NCBI RefSeq assembly: GCF_000612545.2
Contig: NZ_CP097800.1
Location: 2,036,001 to 2,100,000, forward strand
Origin: Streptomyces sp. PCS3-D2
Lineage (GTDB): Bacteria; Actinomycetota; Actinomycetes; Streptomycetales; Streptomycetaceae
DNA: 64,000 bases
Reading direction: 5' to 3'
A model generated the notes under the pieces. The model made no database searches. It was given only the letters and a program-made list of their open reading frames with translations, and was not told the origin of the DNA. This document shows, piece by piece, positions 25,469 to 34,507 of the stretch (position 1 is the first letter of the stretch; every line of letters starts with the position of its first letter). The translations under genes were made by a program, and so were the position numbers.

Positions 25469-27061
25469 GTGGACCCGGTGATCGTCGTCGGCGCGGGGCC
25501 CGTCGGACTGTCCCTGGCCCTGGCGCTCGCGGGCGCGGGCGTGCCCTCCGTCGTGCTCGACGAGCGGCCCGGCAAGGACGAGGTACGGCCGGCCCGCACG
25601 GTCGTCCTCCACGCGGACACGGCGGCCATGGCGCACCGGCTGGGCTGCACGACCCTGCGCGACGAGGCGGCGTACTTCGCCGCCTGGCGCACCATGCGGC
25701 GCGGCCGGGACGCCCAACGGCTCACCTTCGAGGACCATCCCGCGCCCCTGCACGTCCCTCAGCACGCTCTGGCGCGCGGACTGCGTGATTCCGCGGCCGC
25801 GCACCCCCTCGTCCAGCTGGTCTGGGACAGCAAGCTGGACTCCCTGGAACAGGACGACCGGGGCGTCACCGCGCACACCCGGGGCGCCGAGACCACCTGG
25901 TGGCGCGGAAGTTACGTGGTCGGCTGCGACGGGGCCCGCTCCACCGTGCGCAAGCTGCTCGGGATCCGCTTCCCGGGCCGTACCGCCGTCGAACGCCACG
26001 CCGTGGCCGCGCTGCGCACCGAACTGCCCTGGCCCGGCGAGGCCCTGCTGCACCGCAGCGCGCCGCAGGAGGTCACGTCGCGGCCGCTGCCCGACGGGGT
26101 CTGGCGGCTGGACTGGCTGCTCCCGGCGCGCGGCGAGCTCGTCACCCCCGACGCGCTGGTCACCCTGATCCGCGACACCCTCGCGCAGTGGTGCGGCGGT
26201 ACGACTCCCCCGTACGACCTGCTCGACACCGGCGTGCACACCCTGCACCACCGGCTGGCCCGGCGCTGGCGGGACGGGCGGGCGTTCCTCGCCGGCGATG
26301 CCGCGCACCTGCTGGGCGCGCTCGGCACCCAGGGCGTCGAGGAGGGGCTCCGGGACGCCGAGAACCTGGCGTGGAAGCTCTCCCTGGCCTGGCACCAGGG
26401 CGCCTCTGCGGCTCTGCTCGACAGCTATGAGGACGAACGGCGCACCGCGGTGGCCGCCCGGCTGCGCGCGGCCGACCAGGCCATGCCGACGCTGCGGACC
26501 GGGAGCGGTCTGCGCAACTACCTTCCGGGAGCCTCGCGTTCCGCCGAGTCCCTGCTGACCGACGGCCATCTGGGCCGGGGGCCGCTGGGCGCGGAGCCGG
26601 CGTACGCCCCGCCCGTCGCCGTGCGCGAGGTGCCGACGGCCACGGAACCGGGCGGGCCGGTCGCGAACGTCCCGGTCACCGCGCCCGACGGGGCGACGGT
26701 GCCGCTGCGGGACCTGCTGGGCCAGGGCCGGCTGCTGGTGGTGCTGGTGGCCCCGGGCACCGGGGTGTGGGACCGGCGCCACTGGATGGGCGCCGGGCTG
26801 ATGCCCCGCCTGGCCGCCGCGGTCAGCGCCCTGCCCGTCCGCACCGACCTGCTCGTCGCCGACAGCTACCCAGGCGCCCCGGCGCACACCGTGCTCCTCG
26901 TGCGACCGGACGGGCATCTGGCGGCGACCTTCGCAGGGGTCCGCCCGGCAGAGCTGTACGAGGCGGCGGACGCCGTCCGGGCCGGTGCTCCCGCCTCCCG
27001 GGTACCCGCGGCCTCGAAGCCGCAGACACCCACACCGACACCGACCGTCGTGATCGACTGA
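25469..27061 (+). CDS. FAD-dependent aromatic monooxygenase (PHBH class)
   Basis: The 530-residue flavoprotein has the N-terminal Rossmann motif VIVVGAGPVGLSLALALAGAG, the middle DG motif VVGCDGARSTVRKLLGI, and the GD motif GDAAHLLGALGTQGVEEG. A C-terminal thioredoxin-like domain (about residues 400-515) is of the kind found in class A hydroxylases such as those of polyketide and phenolic metabolism. It would hydroxylate an aromatic substrate with NAD(P)H and oxygen; the substrate is not evident. GTG 25469 has GGGAG seven bases upstream, and the FAD motif starts right after it. No pathway genes adjoin it, so it is probably a stand-alone catabolic or detoxifying enzyme. Confidence 0.85.
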   Translation: MDPVIVVGAGPVGLSLALALAGAGVPSVVLDERPGKDEVRPARTVVLHADTAAMAHRLGCTTLRDEAAYFAAWRTMRRGRDAQRLTFEDHPAPLHVPQHALARGLRDSAAAHPLVQLVWDSKLDSLEQDDRGVTAHTRGAETTWWRGSYVVGCDGARSTVRKLLGIRFPGRTAVERHAVAALRTELPWPGEALLHRSAPQEVTSRPLPDGVWRLDWLLPARGELVTPDALVTLIRDTLAQWCGGTTPPYDLLDTGVHTLHHRLARRWRDGRAFLAGDAAHLLGALGTQGVEEGLRDAENLAWKLSLAWHQGASAALLDSYEDERRTAVAARLRAADQAMPTLRTGSGLRNYLPGASRSAESLLTDGHLGRGPLGAEPAYAPPVAVREVPTATEPGGPVANVPVTAPDGATVPLRDLLGQGRLLVVLVAPGTGVWDRRHWMGAGLMPRLAAAVSALPVRTDLLVADSYPGAPAHTVLLVRPDGHLAATFAGVRPAELYEAADAVRAGAPASRVPAASKPQTPTPTPTVVID

Positions 27062-27276
27062 CCGTGTGCGGGCCGCATCCCGGCCGGGGTCCCACGGCCA
27101 CCGCGTTCCCCGCCTCCACGGGCCCGCGGGACTCGGGTCGGTCCGGGCGGGGCACTTCGGCGGCCCCACCCCCGAGGAGGTGCGCACGCTCTCGTGGGCG
27201 GCGCGGCGCTCCCCGTGTCGTGGGGGTCGCCCGGCGTCCGGCCCGAGGGCTGCGCCCGCCCCGGGCCGCGCGCGGC

Positions 27277-27843
27277 TCAGTCCCCCGGATACCCGAGGTC
27301 GTCGGCGTCCTCGCCCTCCGCTTCCAGTGCGCGGCGGACCACTCTCAGGGCCATGCCTTCCGGGTATCCCTTGCGGGCGAGCATTCCGGCCAGCCGCCGG
27401 ATCCGCTTCTCCCGCTCCAGGCCCCGGGTGGATCGGAGCTTGCGCTCGACGAGCTCGCGGGCGGTCTGCTCCTCCTGGTCGGAGTCCAGCCGGCCCAGGG
27501 CCTCCTCCACGAGGGTGGCGTGCACCCCCTTGGTCCGGAGCTCCTGGGCGAGCGCGCGGCGGGCCAGGCCCCGGCCGCGGTGGCGGGACTCGACCCAGGC
27601 TCCGGCGAACGCCGCGTCGTCGATCAGGCCCACTTCCTCGTAACGGGAAAGGACCTGCTGTGACACCTCGTCGGGGATGCCCCGCTTGTGCAGGGCGTCC
27701 GCGAGCTGGCGCCGGGTACGCGGGTTCCCCGTGAGCAGGCGCAGGCAGATGGCCCGCGCCTGCTCCTCGGGGGTCTGGGGCGGCAGCTCCTGGCGGCCCT
27801 CACCGCCTCCTCGGCTCCTGCCGCCCGCTTCCTGCCCGAGCAC
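27277..27843 (-). CDS. recX: RecA regulatory protein RecX
   Basis: RecX binds RecA filaments and limits their extension and ATPase activity. The 188-residue protein has the three-helix tandem repeats of the family: ICLRLLTGNPRTRRQLADAL, ...SRYEEVGLIDDAAFAGAWVESR..., and ...RRLAGMLARKGYPEGMALRVV.... It begins three bases after the recA stop and is certainly cotranscribed. The C-terminal end is acidic (EGEDADDLGYPGD). The 215-base gap to the converging monooxygenase gene (27062-27276) has no clear terminator. Confidence 0.95.
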   Translation of the reverse strand: MLGQEAGGRSRGGGEGRQELPPQTPEEQARAICLRLLTGNPRTRRQLADALHKRGIPDEVSQQVLSRYEEVGLIDDAAFAGAWVESRHRGRGLARRALAQELRTKGVHATLVEEALGRLDSDQEEQTARELVERKLRSTRGLEREKRIRRLAGMLARKGYPEGMALRVVRRALEAEGEDADDLGYPGD

Positions 27844-27846
27844 GGG

Positions 27847-28959
<1,113 letters not shown>

Positions 28960-29060
28960 GGGTTCCACCCGGTTTGCTTGAGTCGATCGCTTCACGCCAT
29001 TGACGCTAATGCCTGCCACTGACAATGCGCCTCCACGACCGGTTCGGCTGTGGATAACCC

Positions 29061-29090
29061 ATCAGAATGGATGTTCGATTTTCCTGTCAA
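29061..29090 (-). promoter_or_regulatory. recA promoter with embedded LexA (SOS) box
   Basis: On the minus strand TTGACA (29085-29090) and TCTGAT (29061-29066) are 18 bases apart. The sequence GAACATCCATTC (29065-29076) spans the spacer and the first base pairs of the -10. This dodecamer is, to my knowledge, the SOS box reported for Streptomyces recA genes, so LexA would sit on the promoter. The leader from here to the start codon is about 95 bases. Confidence 0.8.
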
Positions 29091-29142
29091 GCTCGCCACA
29101 CCCAGAGCGCTATGCCCTGATTACACAGATATCCTATGGAGT

Positions 29143-30252
29143 GTGATCGAGTCTGGACGGCCACGACTCCGTAGGCGCCCCGGCCCGGGAAGGCTCGTGC
29201 GGCTGTCGCCGGTCATCCTGACCATCGTCATCGCCGGCCTGGCATACAACACTCCGCCGGAGATGGCCTTCAGCCGCCTCCTACCCGCGGCGCCGGCCCT
29301 CGCCGCCGCGATGTGGACCGTGCTCCCCACCGTCCTGCTCGGGACCGTCTGCCTCATCCTGATGATCGGCCTCAGCTTCATCTTCCCGGACCTCGGCACG
29401 TGGTGGACGTGCGCGGGGATCATCGCGGTCACCGTGGCCGCCGCGTACGGCAGCCACGTCCGGCTCCAGCGGGAGCGCACGCTCTTCCAGGTCAGACTCG
29501 TCGCCGACGCGGCGCAGCAGGTGGTCCTCAGCCCCATGCCGCGCCTCCTCGGCAGGATCGAGATCGAATCCCTGTACCTCGCGGCCGCGGCGGAGGCCAG
29601 CATCGGCGGGGACTTCTACGAGGTGGCCGACACCCCGCACGGCGTCAGACTGCTCATCGGTGACGTGCGCGGCAAGGGCCTGCCGGCGGTCGGGGCCGCC
29701 GCGGCGATCGTCAACGCCTTCCGGGAGGCCGCCTACGGCGAGCCCGACCTGGTCGAGGTCGCCCGCCGGCTGGACGCCAGCAGCACCCGCTACAACGCAG
29801 CCTTCCCGCCCGAGGGGCCGATGGAGCGCTTCGCCACCGCCCTGCTCGTCCAGATCCCGCACGAGGGCGGCCGCATCGACGTCCTCAACTGCGGGCACCC
29901 CCCGCCACTGCTCCTGAACCGCCGCGGGCTGCGCACCCTCGAATCGACCGCCCCGTCGCCGCTGCTCAGCCTCGCGGACCTGATCGGCGACCGGTACAGC
30001 ATCGACAGCTTCGACTTCGCCCCCGACGACCTGCTGCTCCTCTACACCGACGGGATCGCCGAGGCCCGTGCCCGCGACGGCGAGTTCTTCCCGCTGGCCA
30101 CGTGGATGGGCAGCCAGCCCCCGACTCCGCCGCAAGCGCTCCTCAAGGCCCTCCACCGCGACCTCCTGCGCTACAGCAGGGGGCGTCTCGACGACGACAT
30201 CGCGGCCCTGGCCGTCCGCCTGCGCGGCCCCCTGACCGCGGATCCCCCGTAG
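29143..30252 (+). CDS. Membrane-anchored PP2C/SpoIIE-type protein phosphatase
   Basis: The product (about 369 aa) has an arginine-rich N-terminus, three to four transmembrane helices (about residues 25-130: SPVILTIVIAGLAY, MWTVLPTVLLGTVCLILMIG, WTCAGIIAVTVAAAYGS), then a SpoIIE phosphatase domain with IGGDFYEV, LIGDVRGKGLPA, NCGHPPPLL and LLYTDGIAEAR, which hold the metal-binding aspartates. Such enzymes dephosphorylate anti-sigma-factor antagonists. It has no PAS or GAF domain, so signals may be sensed in the membrane. The GTG 29143 start is supported by TATCCT seven bases upstream (leaderless type) but an in-frame ATG at 29071 is possible. It diverges from recA. Confidence 0.8.
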   Translation: MIESGRPRLRRRPGPGRLVRLSPVILTIVIAGLAYNTPPEMAFSRLLPAAPALAAAMWTVLPTVLLGTVCLILMIGLSFIFPDLGTWWTCAGIIAVTVAAAYGSHVRLQRERTLFQVRLVADAAQQVVLSPMPRLLGRIEIESLYLAAAAEASIGGDFYEVADTPHGVRLLIGDVRGKGLPAVGAAAAIVNAFREAAYGEPDLVEVARRLDASSTRYNAAFPPEGPMERFATALLVQIPHEGGRIDVLNCGHPPPLLLNRRGLRTLESTAPSPLLSLADLIGDRYSIDSFDFAPDDLLLLYTDGIAEARARDGEFFPLATWMGSQPPTPPQALLKALHRDLLRYSRGRLDDDIAALAVRLRGPLTADPP

Positions 30253-30340
30253 GTCGCGCGCCCTCCAGGTCGCCGGCCCACGGTCACGGGGGCGCACGGG
30301 GCACGGGGCGCATCGCGCACGGGTCCCCTACGATCGCCGG

Positions 30341-31384
30341 ATGATCGAATTGCTGTATCCGCCCAAGCCCCGACCCGGGGACCGGGTCGCCGTCCTGTCC
30401 CCCTCGGCCGGGCTGCCCGGCCTCTTCCCGCTCCCCTACGAGCTGGGGCTGCGCAGGCTCCGTGACGACTTCGGGCTGGAGCCCGTGGAGTACCCGACCA
30501 CGCGGAAGATGGGCGCGACGCCCGAGGAGCGGGCCGCGGACATCCACGCCGCCTTCGCGGACCCCGACATCAGGGCGGTGATCGCCAGCATCGGCGGCGA
30601 CGACCAGATCACCGTCCTCCCCCACCTCGACGGCGATCTGCTGCGGGCCAACCCCAAGCCGTTCTTCGGCTACAGCGACAACACCAACCTCCTGCTGTTC
30701 CTGCGGAACCTGGGCATCGTCGCCTACCACGGCGCCTCGGTCATGGTCGAGCTCGGCCGACCCGGCGCGATGCACCCGGCCACCGCCGACTCGCTCCGGG
30801 CCGCATTGTTCACCTCGGGCGCGTACGAACTCAGCCGGTCCGGCGAGTACGGGGACGTCAACCTGCCCTGGGAGGACCCGCTCAGCCTGGAGTCCGAGCC
30901 GCCGATGGCACGCTCCTACGGCTGGACCTGGCACAACGGCGACCGGGTGGTCGAGGGCGCCGGCTGGGGCGGCAACCTGGAGGTCCTCTCCTGGATGATG
31001 GCGGCCGACCGTGCGGTACTGCCCGCCGAAGAGTACGCGGGCGACGTGCTCTTCCTGGAGACCTCCGAGGAGATGCCGCGCGCGGAGGAGGTCTACCGGA
31101 TGCTCCGGAACATGGGCGAGCGCGGACTGCTGCGGCAGTTCCCCGCGCTGCTGATGGGCCGGGCCAAGAGCTGGTCGTTCGAGAACCGGTTCGACGTCGG
31201 GCAGAAGGAGCGGTACCGCGAGGAGCAGCGCGAGGCCGTCCTGCGTGCACTGCGGCAGTACGCCCCCGACGTCATGGCCGTCTTCGACGTGGACCTCGGC
31301 CATACCGACCCGCAACTCGTGATCCCCGTGGGCGGGCGGATCCGGGTGGACGGACCCGCCCGGCGGATCACCGTCAGCTACTGA
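30341..31384 (+). CDS. S66 family serine peptidase (LD-carboxypeptidase/MccF-like)
   Basis: Family S66 enzymes are Ser-Glu-His peptidases; some remove D-Ala from muropeptide tetrapeptides during wall recycling, others (MccF) inactivate microcin C-type peptidyl nucleotides. The nucleophile is in FFGYSDNT, after the IASIGGDDQ turn. The N-terminus PRPGDRVAVLSPSAG is typical. At 347 residues it is longer than Escherichia coli LdcA and nearer MccF homologues. No signal peptide is present, so it is cytosolic. TACGAT sits six bases before ATG 30341, suggesting leaderless translation. The 3' end overlaps the converging methyltransferase gene by 11 bases. Confidence 0.85.
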   Translation: MIELLYPPKPRPGDRVAVLSPSAGLPGLFPLPYELGLRRLRDDFGLEPVEYPTTRKMGATPEERAADIHAAFADPDIRAVIASIGGDDQITVLPHLDGDLLRANPKPFFGYSDNTNLLLFLRNLGIVAYHGASVMVELGRPGAMHPATADSLRAALFTSGAYELSRSGEYGDVNLPWEDPLSLESEPPMARSYGWTWHNGDRVVEGAGWGGNLEVLSWMMAADRAVLPAEEYAGDVLFLETSEEMPRAEEVYRMLRNMGERGLLRQFPALLMGRAKSWSFENRFDVGQKERYREEQREAVLRALRQYAPDVMAVFDVDLGHTDPQLVIPVGGRIRVDGPARRITVSY

Positions 31385-32024
31385 GCGGCCCTGCGCCGGG
31401 CACGGGCGAGCGTGCGACGCCGAGCGAGTCGGCGGCGAGGGGTTTCGGCGCGCGCTCCTCATAGAAGACGTCGAGTTCCGTGATCACGAACCCGGCGGAG
31501 GTCAGCAGGTCGACGGTCGGCCGGGTGAGGTGGCACCCGCCGCAGAGCCGCTTGTTCAGCGGTTCGATCCGCCGCTGCATGCGGCGCACGCGCTCGTCCC
31601 CCTGCGGCGCCAGGCCGTGCTCGACGAAGTGCAGGCCGCATCCGGGCTTGAGCACGCGCCGCACCTCGCGCAGGGCGGCCAGCGGATCCGGGATGGTGCA
31701 CAGCGTCCACGTGGACAGCGCCGCGTCGAAGGTGGCGTCCTCGAAGGGCAGCGACCGGCCGTCCGGACCGGCCCGCCGCACCGGGACCCGGGAGGCCCGT
31801 ATCCGGTCGGCGGCGAGGCCCCAGGCCACGTCGGAGGGCTCGATCGCGGCCACCCCGGTGACGCCCGGCGGGTAGAAGGGCACGTTGTGGCCGGAGCCGA
31901 AACCGATCTCGACGACCTCCCCGGCCAGGCCGGCGCAGACGCGCCGCCTGAGCGGCCGGGCGCCACGCGCCCCGCAGGCGAGGTCGACGATCCGCGGAAC
32001 GATCCGTTCGGCGTAGAAACCCAT
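31374..32024 (-). CDS. Class I SAM-dependent methyltransferase
   Basis: The 216-residue protein has the SAM-binding motif VVEIGFGSGHNVPFYP and post-motifs LPFEDATFDAALSTWTLCTI and EVRRVLKPGCGLHFVEHG, in the order of the UbiE/COQ5-like superfamily. A cysteine pair in RLCGGCHLTR lies in the C-terminal half. The acceptor is unknown. ATG 32024 has GGGAGGA upstream. It diverges from the ClpC2-like gene and shares its 112-base control region, so the operators there could also affect it. Confidence 0.82.
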   Translation of the reverse strand: MGFYAERIVPRIVDLACGARGARPLRRRVCAGLAGEVVEIGFGSGHNVPFYPPGVTGVAAIEPSDVAWGLAADRIRASRVPVRRAGPDGRSLPFEDATFDAALSTWTLCTIPDPLAALREVRRVLKPGCGLHFVEHGLAPQGDERVRRMQRRIEPLNKRLCGGCHLTRPTVDLLTSAGFVITELDVFYEERAPKPLAADSLGVARSPVPGAGPLSS

Positions 32025-32089
32025 CGCATCCTCCCAGTCCGTGGTCCCAGCATGGCACCGGCGGCGCCGGAGCGGCAGCCATGGAGTGA

Positions 32090-32136
32090 CAACCCAGGGT
32101 TGACACCCCTTCGACTGTCAACCTAGGGTTGCACCC
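32090..32136 (+). promoter_or_regulatory. Promoter overlapped by twin operators, ClpC2-like gene
   Basis: CAACCCAGGGTTG (32090-32102) and CAACCTAGGGTTG (32119-32131) are near-identical palindromes with centres 29 bases apart. TTGACA (32100-32105) starts inside the first and TAGGGT (32124-32129) is inside the second; the spacing between the hexamers is 18. The -10 ends seven bases before ATG 32137, so transcription should start at the A of the start codon. A repressor on both sites would cover the entire promoter. Confidence 0.8.
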
Positions 32137-32892
32137 ATGACGAACCCTTCGGTGGAACCCGTTCGCATGACCCATCCGGTACGCCTCGACGACCTGATCG
32201 AGGCCATCAACAAGGTCCACACCGACCCCCTGGAGCAGCTCAGCGGCGCCGTCGTCGCCGCCGAGGCCCTCGGGGACGTCGCGGACCACCTCATCGGCCA
32301 CTTCGTCGACCAGGCCCGCCGCTCGGGCGCCTCCTGGACCGACATCGGCCGCAGCATGGGCGTCACCCGCCAGGCGGCCCAGAAGCGCTTCGTCCCCAAG
32401 GCGGACAAGGAGGGCGCCGACGCCCTCGACCCGAACGCGGGCTTCGGCCGCTTCACCCCGCGCGCCCGCAACGTGGTCGTGACCGCGCAGAACGAGGCCC
32501 GCGCCGCAGGGAACGCCGAGATCCGCACCGAGCACCTGATCCTGGGCCTGATGGCCGAGGCCGACGGCCTCGCGGGGCTCGTCCTGCGCGCCCAGTCGGT
32601 CTCGCCGGACGACGTACGGGCCGCCGCGGCCGCCGCACTCCCGCCGGCCCAGGACGAGATCCCCGCCCTCGTCCCCTTCGACGCCTCGGCGAAGAAGGCC
32701 CTGGAGCTGACCTTCCGTGAGGCCCTGCGCCTGGGCCACGACTTCGTCGGCACCGAGCACATCCTGCTCGCGCTCCTGGAGCTGGAGAACGGCGAGGGCC
32801 TGCTGAGCGGCCTCGGCCTGGACAAGGCAGCTGCGGAGGCGAGCGTCAGCGAAGCCCTGGCAGTCGTACTCCGCGACGCGGACGGGACGTAG
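32137..32892 (+). CDS. ClpC2-like helix-turn-helix/Clp N-domain protein
   Basis: The 251-residue protein joins an N-terminal helix-turn-helix region (WTDIGRSMGVTRQAAQKRF, about residues 66-84) to two Clp-N repeats (about 100-245) that start FTPRARNVVVTAQNEAR and ELTFREALRLGHDFVGTEHI. It lacks both AAA+ modules of ClpC. Mycobacterial ClpC2 has the same plan and length; it is reported to repress its own gene and to bind ClpC1-directed cyclic peptides, protecting the ClpC1P1P2 protease. The same role is inferred here. It is a leaderless gene controlled by two palindromes, probably its own operators. The 3' end overlaps the converging AI-2E-family gene by 47 bases. Confidence 0.85.
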   Translation: MTNPSVEPVRMTHPVRLDDLIEAINKVHTDPLEQLSGAVVAAEALGDVADHLIGHFVDQARRSGASWTDIGRSMGVTRQAAQKRFVPKADKEGADALDPNAGFGRFTPRARNVVVTAQNEARAAGNAEIRTEHLILGLMAEADGLAGLVLRAQSVSPDDVRAAAAAALPPAQDEIPALVPFDASAKKALELTFREALRLGHDFVGTEHILLALLELENGEGLLSGLGLDKAAAEASVSEALAVVLRDADGT

Positions 32893-34159
32893 AGGAGTCC
32901 GCGTCCCGCGTCAGCTCGTAGCGCCTGACGTAGGCGCCGAGGAAGGCCTGCAGCGTGGCGACGGCCGGGATGGCGATCAGCGCCCCGACCGCGCCCAGCA
33001 GGGCGGTGCCCGCGATGACCGATCCGAAGGCCACCGCCGGATGGATGTCGACGGTCTTCGACGTCAGCTTCGGCTGGAGCATGTAGTTCTCGAACTGCTG
33101 GTAGATCACCACGAAGGCGAGGACGTACAGCGCGTACCAGGGGTCGACGGTGAAGGCGAGCAGGACCGGCAGCGCGCCCGCGAGGTAGGTGCCGATGGTG
33201 GGGACGAACTGCGAGACCAGCCCCACCCACACGGCGAGCGCGGGCGCGTACGGCACCCCCAGGACGGCCAGCACGATGTAGGTCACGACGCCCGAGATCA
33301 GTGCCATCAGCCCGCGCGAGTAGAGGTAGCCACCGGTCTTGGCCACGGCGATCTCCCAGGCCCGCAGCACCTCCGCCTGCTTCGCCGGCGGCAGTACGGA
33401 GCACAGCGCGCGCCGCAGCCGCGGTCCGTCGGCGGCGAAGTAGAAGGAGAACAGGCCGATCGTCAGCAGCTTGAAGAGCCCGCCGAGCACGGTGGCGGAC
33501 ACGTCGAGCACGCCGGACGCACTGTTCTGCACGTACTTGCGCAGCCAGTCGGAGCGCAGCACGCTCTCCTGGATCTCCAGCCGGGACAGATCGGTGTGGA
33601 CGGTGGAGTTGATGAAGTTGATCACCGAGTCGAGGTAGCCCGGGAAGCCCTCCACCATGGCGACGATCTGCCCTGCGAGCAGGGAGCCGAGCAGCGCGAG
33701 GAACCCGACGGACACGACGAACACCGCGGTGAACACCAGGAAGGTGGCGAACCCGCGGCGCATGCCGCCGGCCGCCATCCTGGCGACGGCGGGTTCGATC
33801 GCGAGCGCGAGGAAGAACGCGATCAGGATGTTGACGAGCAGCCCGGTCAGCTGGTGGAAGGCCCAGCTGCCGAGCTGGAAGCAGGCGACGAGGCCCAGGA
33901 CCAGGACCACGGCGCGCGGCAGCCAGCGCGGCATGCGCCCGTCTCCCCCGGCCGGTGGCCCGCCCGGGCCGGCAGGACCCTGCGGCGGGACCGGATCGGC
34001 GGGCCGGGCCGCCCCGCTGCCCGCCGGCCCCGCGCCCGCCGCCGGGTCCGGATCCGTTCCGGAGGCGACCGGTGCGGCGCCGGGATCGGCTGCCCGGGGC
34101 GGGGGCAGCGCGCCCTGGACGGCTGCGGGCTGGTCGGTCGTGTCTTCGGTGGCTCCCAC
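32846..34159 (-). CDS. AI-2E family (UPF0118) membrane transporter
   Basis: The 437-residue protein has a 75-residue Pro/Gly/Ala-rich cytoplasmic N-terminus and about eight transmembrane helices with the family's long mid-protein soluble loop (residues about 180-250). The conserved VPTIGTYLAGALPVLLA and FVVIYQQFENYMLQPK are typical of PF01594-type permeases. Some members export AI-2 or act as sodium/proton antiporters; substrate here is not predictable. GTG 34159 is the chosen start. Confidence 0.88.
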   Translation of the reverse strand: MGATEDTTDQPAAVQGALPPPRAADPGAAPVASGTDPDPAAGAGPAGSGAARPADPVPPQGPAGPGGPPAGGDGRMPRWLPRAVVLVLGLVACFQLGSWAFHQLTGLLVNILIAFFLALAIEPAVARMAAGGMRRGFATFLVFTAVFVVSVGFLALLGSLLAGQIVAMVEGFPGYLDSVINFINSTVHTDLSRLEIQESVLRSDWLRKYVQNSASGVLDVSATVLGGLFKLLTIGLFSFYFAADGPRLRRALCSVLPPAKQAEVLRAWEIAVAKTGGYLYSRGLMALISGVVTYIVLAVLGVPYAPALAVWVGLVSQFVPTIGTYLAGALPVLLAFTVDPWYALYVLAFVVIYQQFENYMLQPKLTSKTVDIHPAVAFGSVIAGTALLGAVGALIAIPAVATLQAFLGAYVRRYELTRDADSSTSRPRRGVRLPGLR

Positions 34160-34231
34160 GCCGCCCAGTCTGTCCCACCAGCGGCCCGTACGGCGAAAGG
34201 CGCTGCCCTCCCGCCCGGCCGCCGCAGGGCG

Positions 34232-34426
34232 TCAGCGCAGCGAGGCCGGCACGTCCATCGCCGAACACACCGCGCGCCACACGTCCTTGGTCTCCCAGCC
34301 CGCCTCCAGGGCCTGGTGGACGGTCAGGCCGCCCAGCTCCGCCATGACGTGGTCCCGCGCGAAGGAGTCGGCGTAGCCGGCGCCGAAGTGCTCGGCCATC
34401 CGCTCCCAGAAAATCGTCAACCGCAT
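34232..34426 (-). CDS. DUF3046 family protein
   Basis: The 64-residue protein starts MRLTIFWERMAEHFGAGYAD and contains TVHQALEAGWETKDVWRAVC, the signature of the small actinobacterial family DUF3046, which is usually found near recA and recX. Function is unknown. It lies 72 bases upstream of the AI-2E-family gene on the same strand and may be its operon partner. ATG 34426 has GATACT six bases upstream. Confidence 0.9.
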   Translation of the reverse strand: MRLTIFWERMAEHFGAGYADSFARDHVMAELGGLTVHQALEAGWETKDVWRAVCSAMDVPASLR

Positions 34427-34507
34427 GCCCCCAGTATCCCGCCCCGGGAGAGTGCACCGGCGGCGTTCGCGCCACGCCCCTCCGCGATCGCGCCCTACGT
34501 TGCACGC

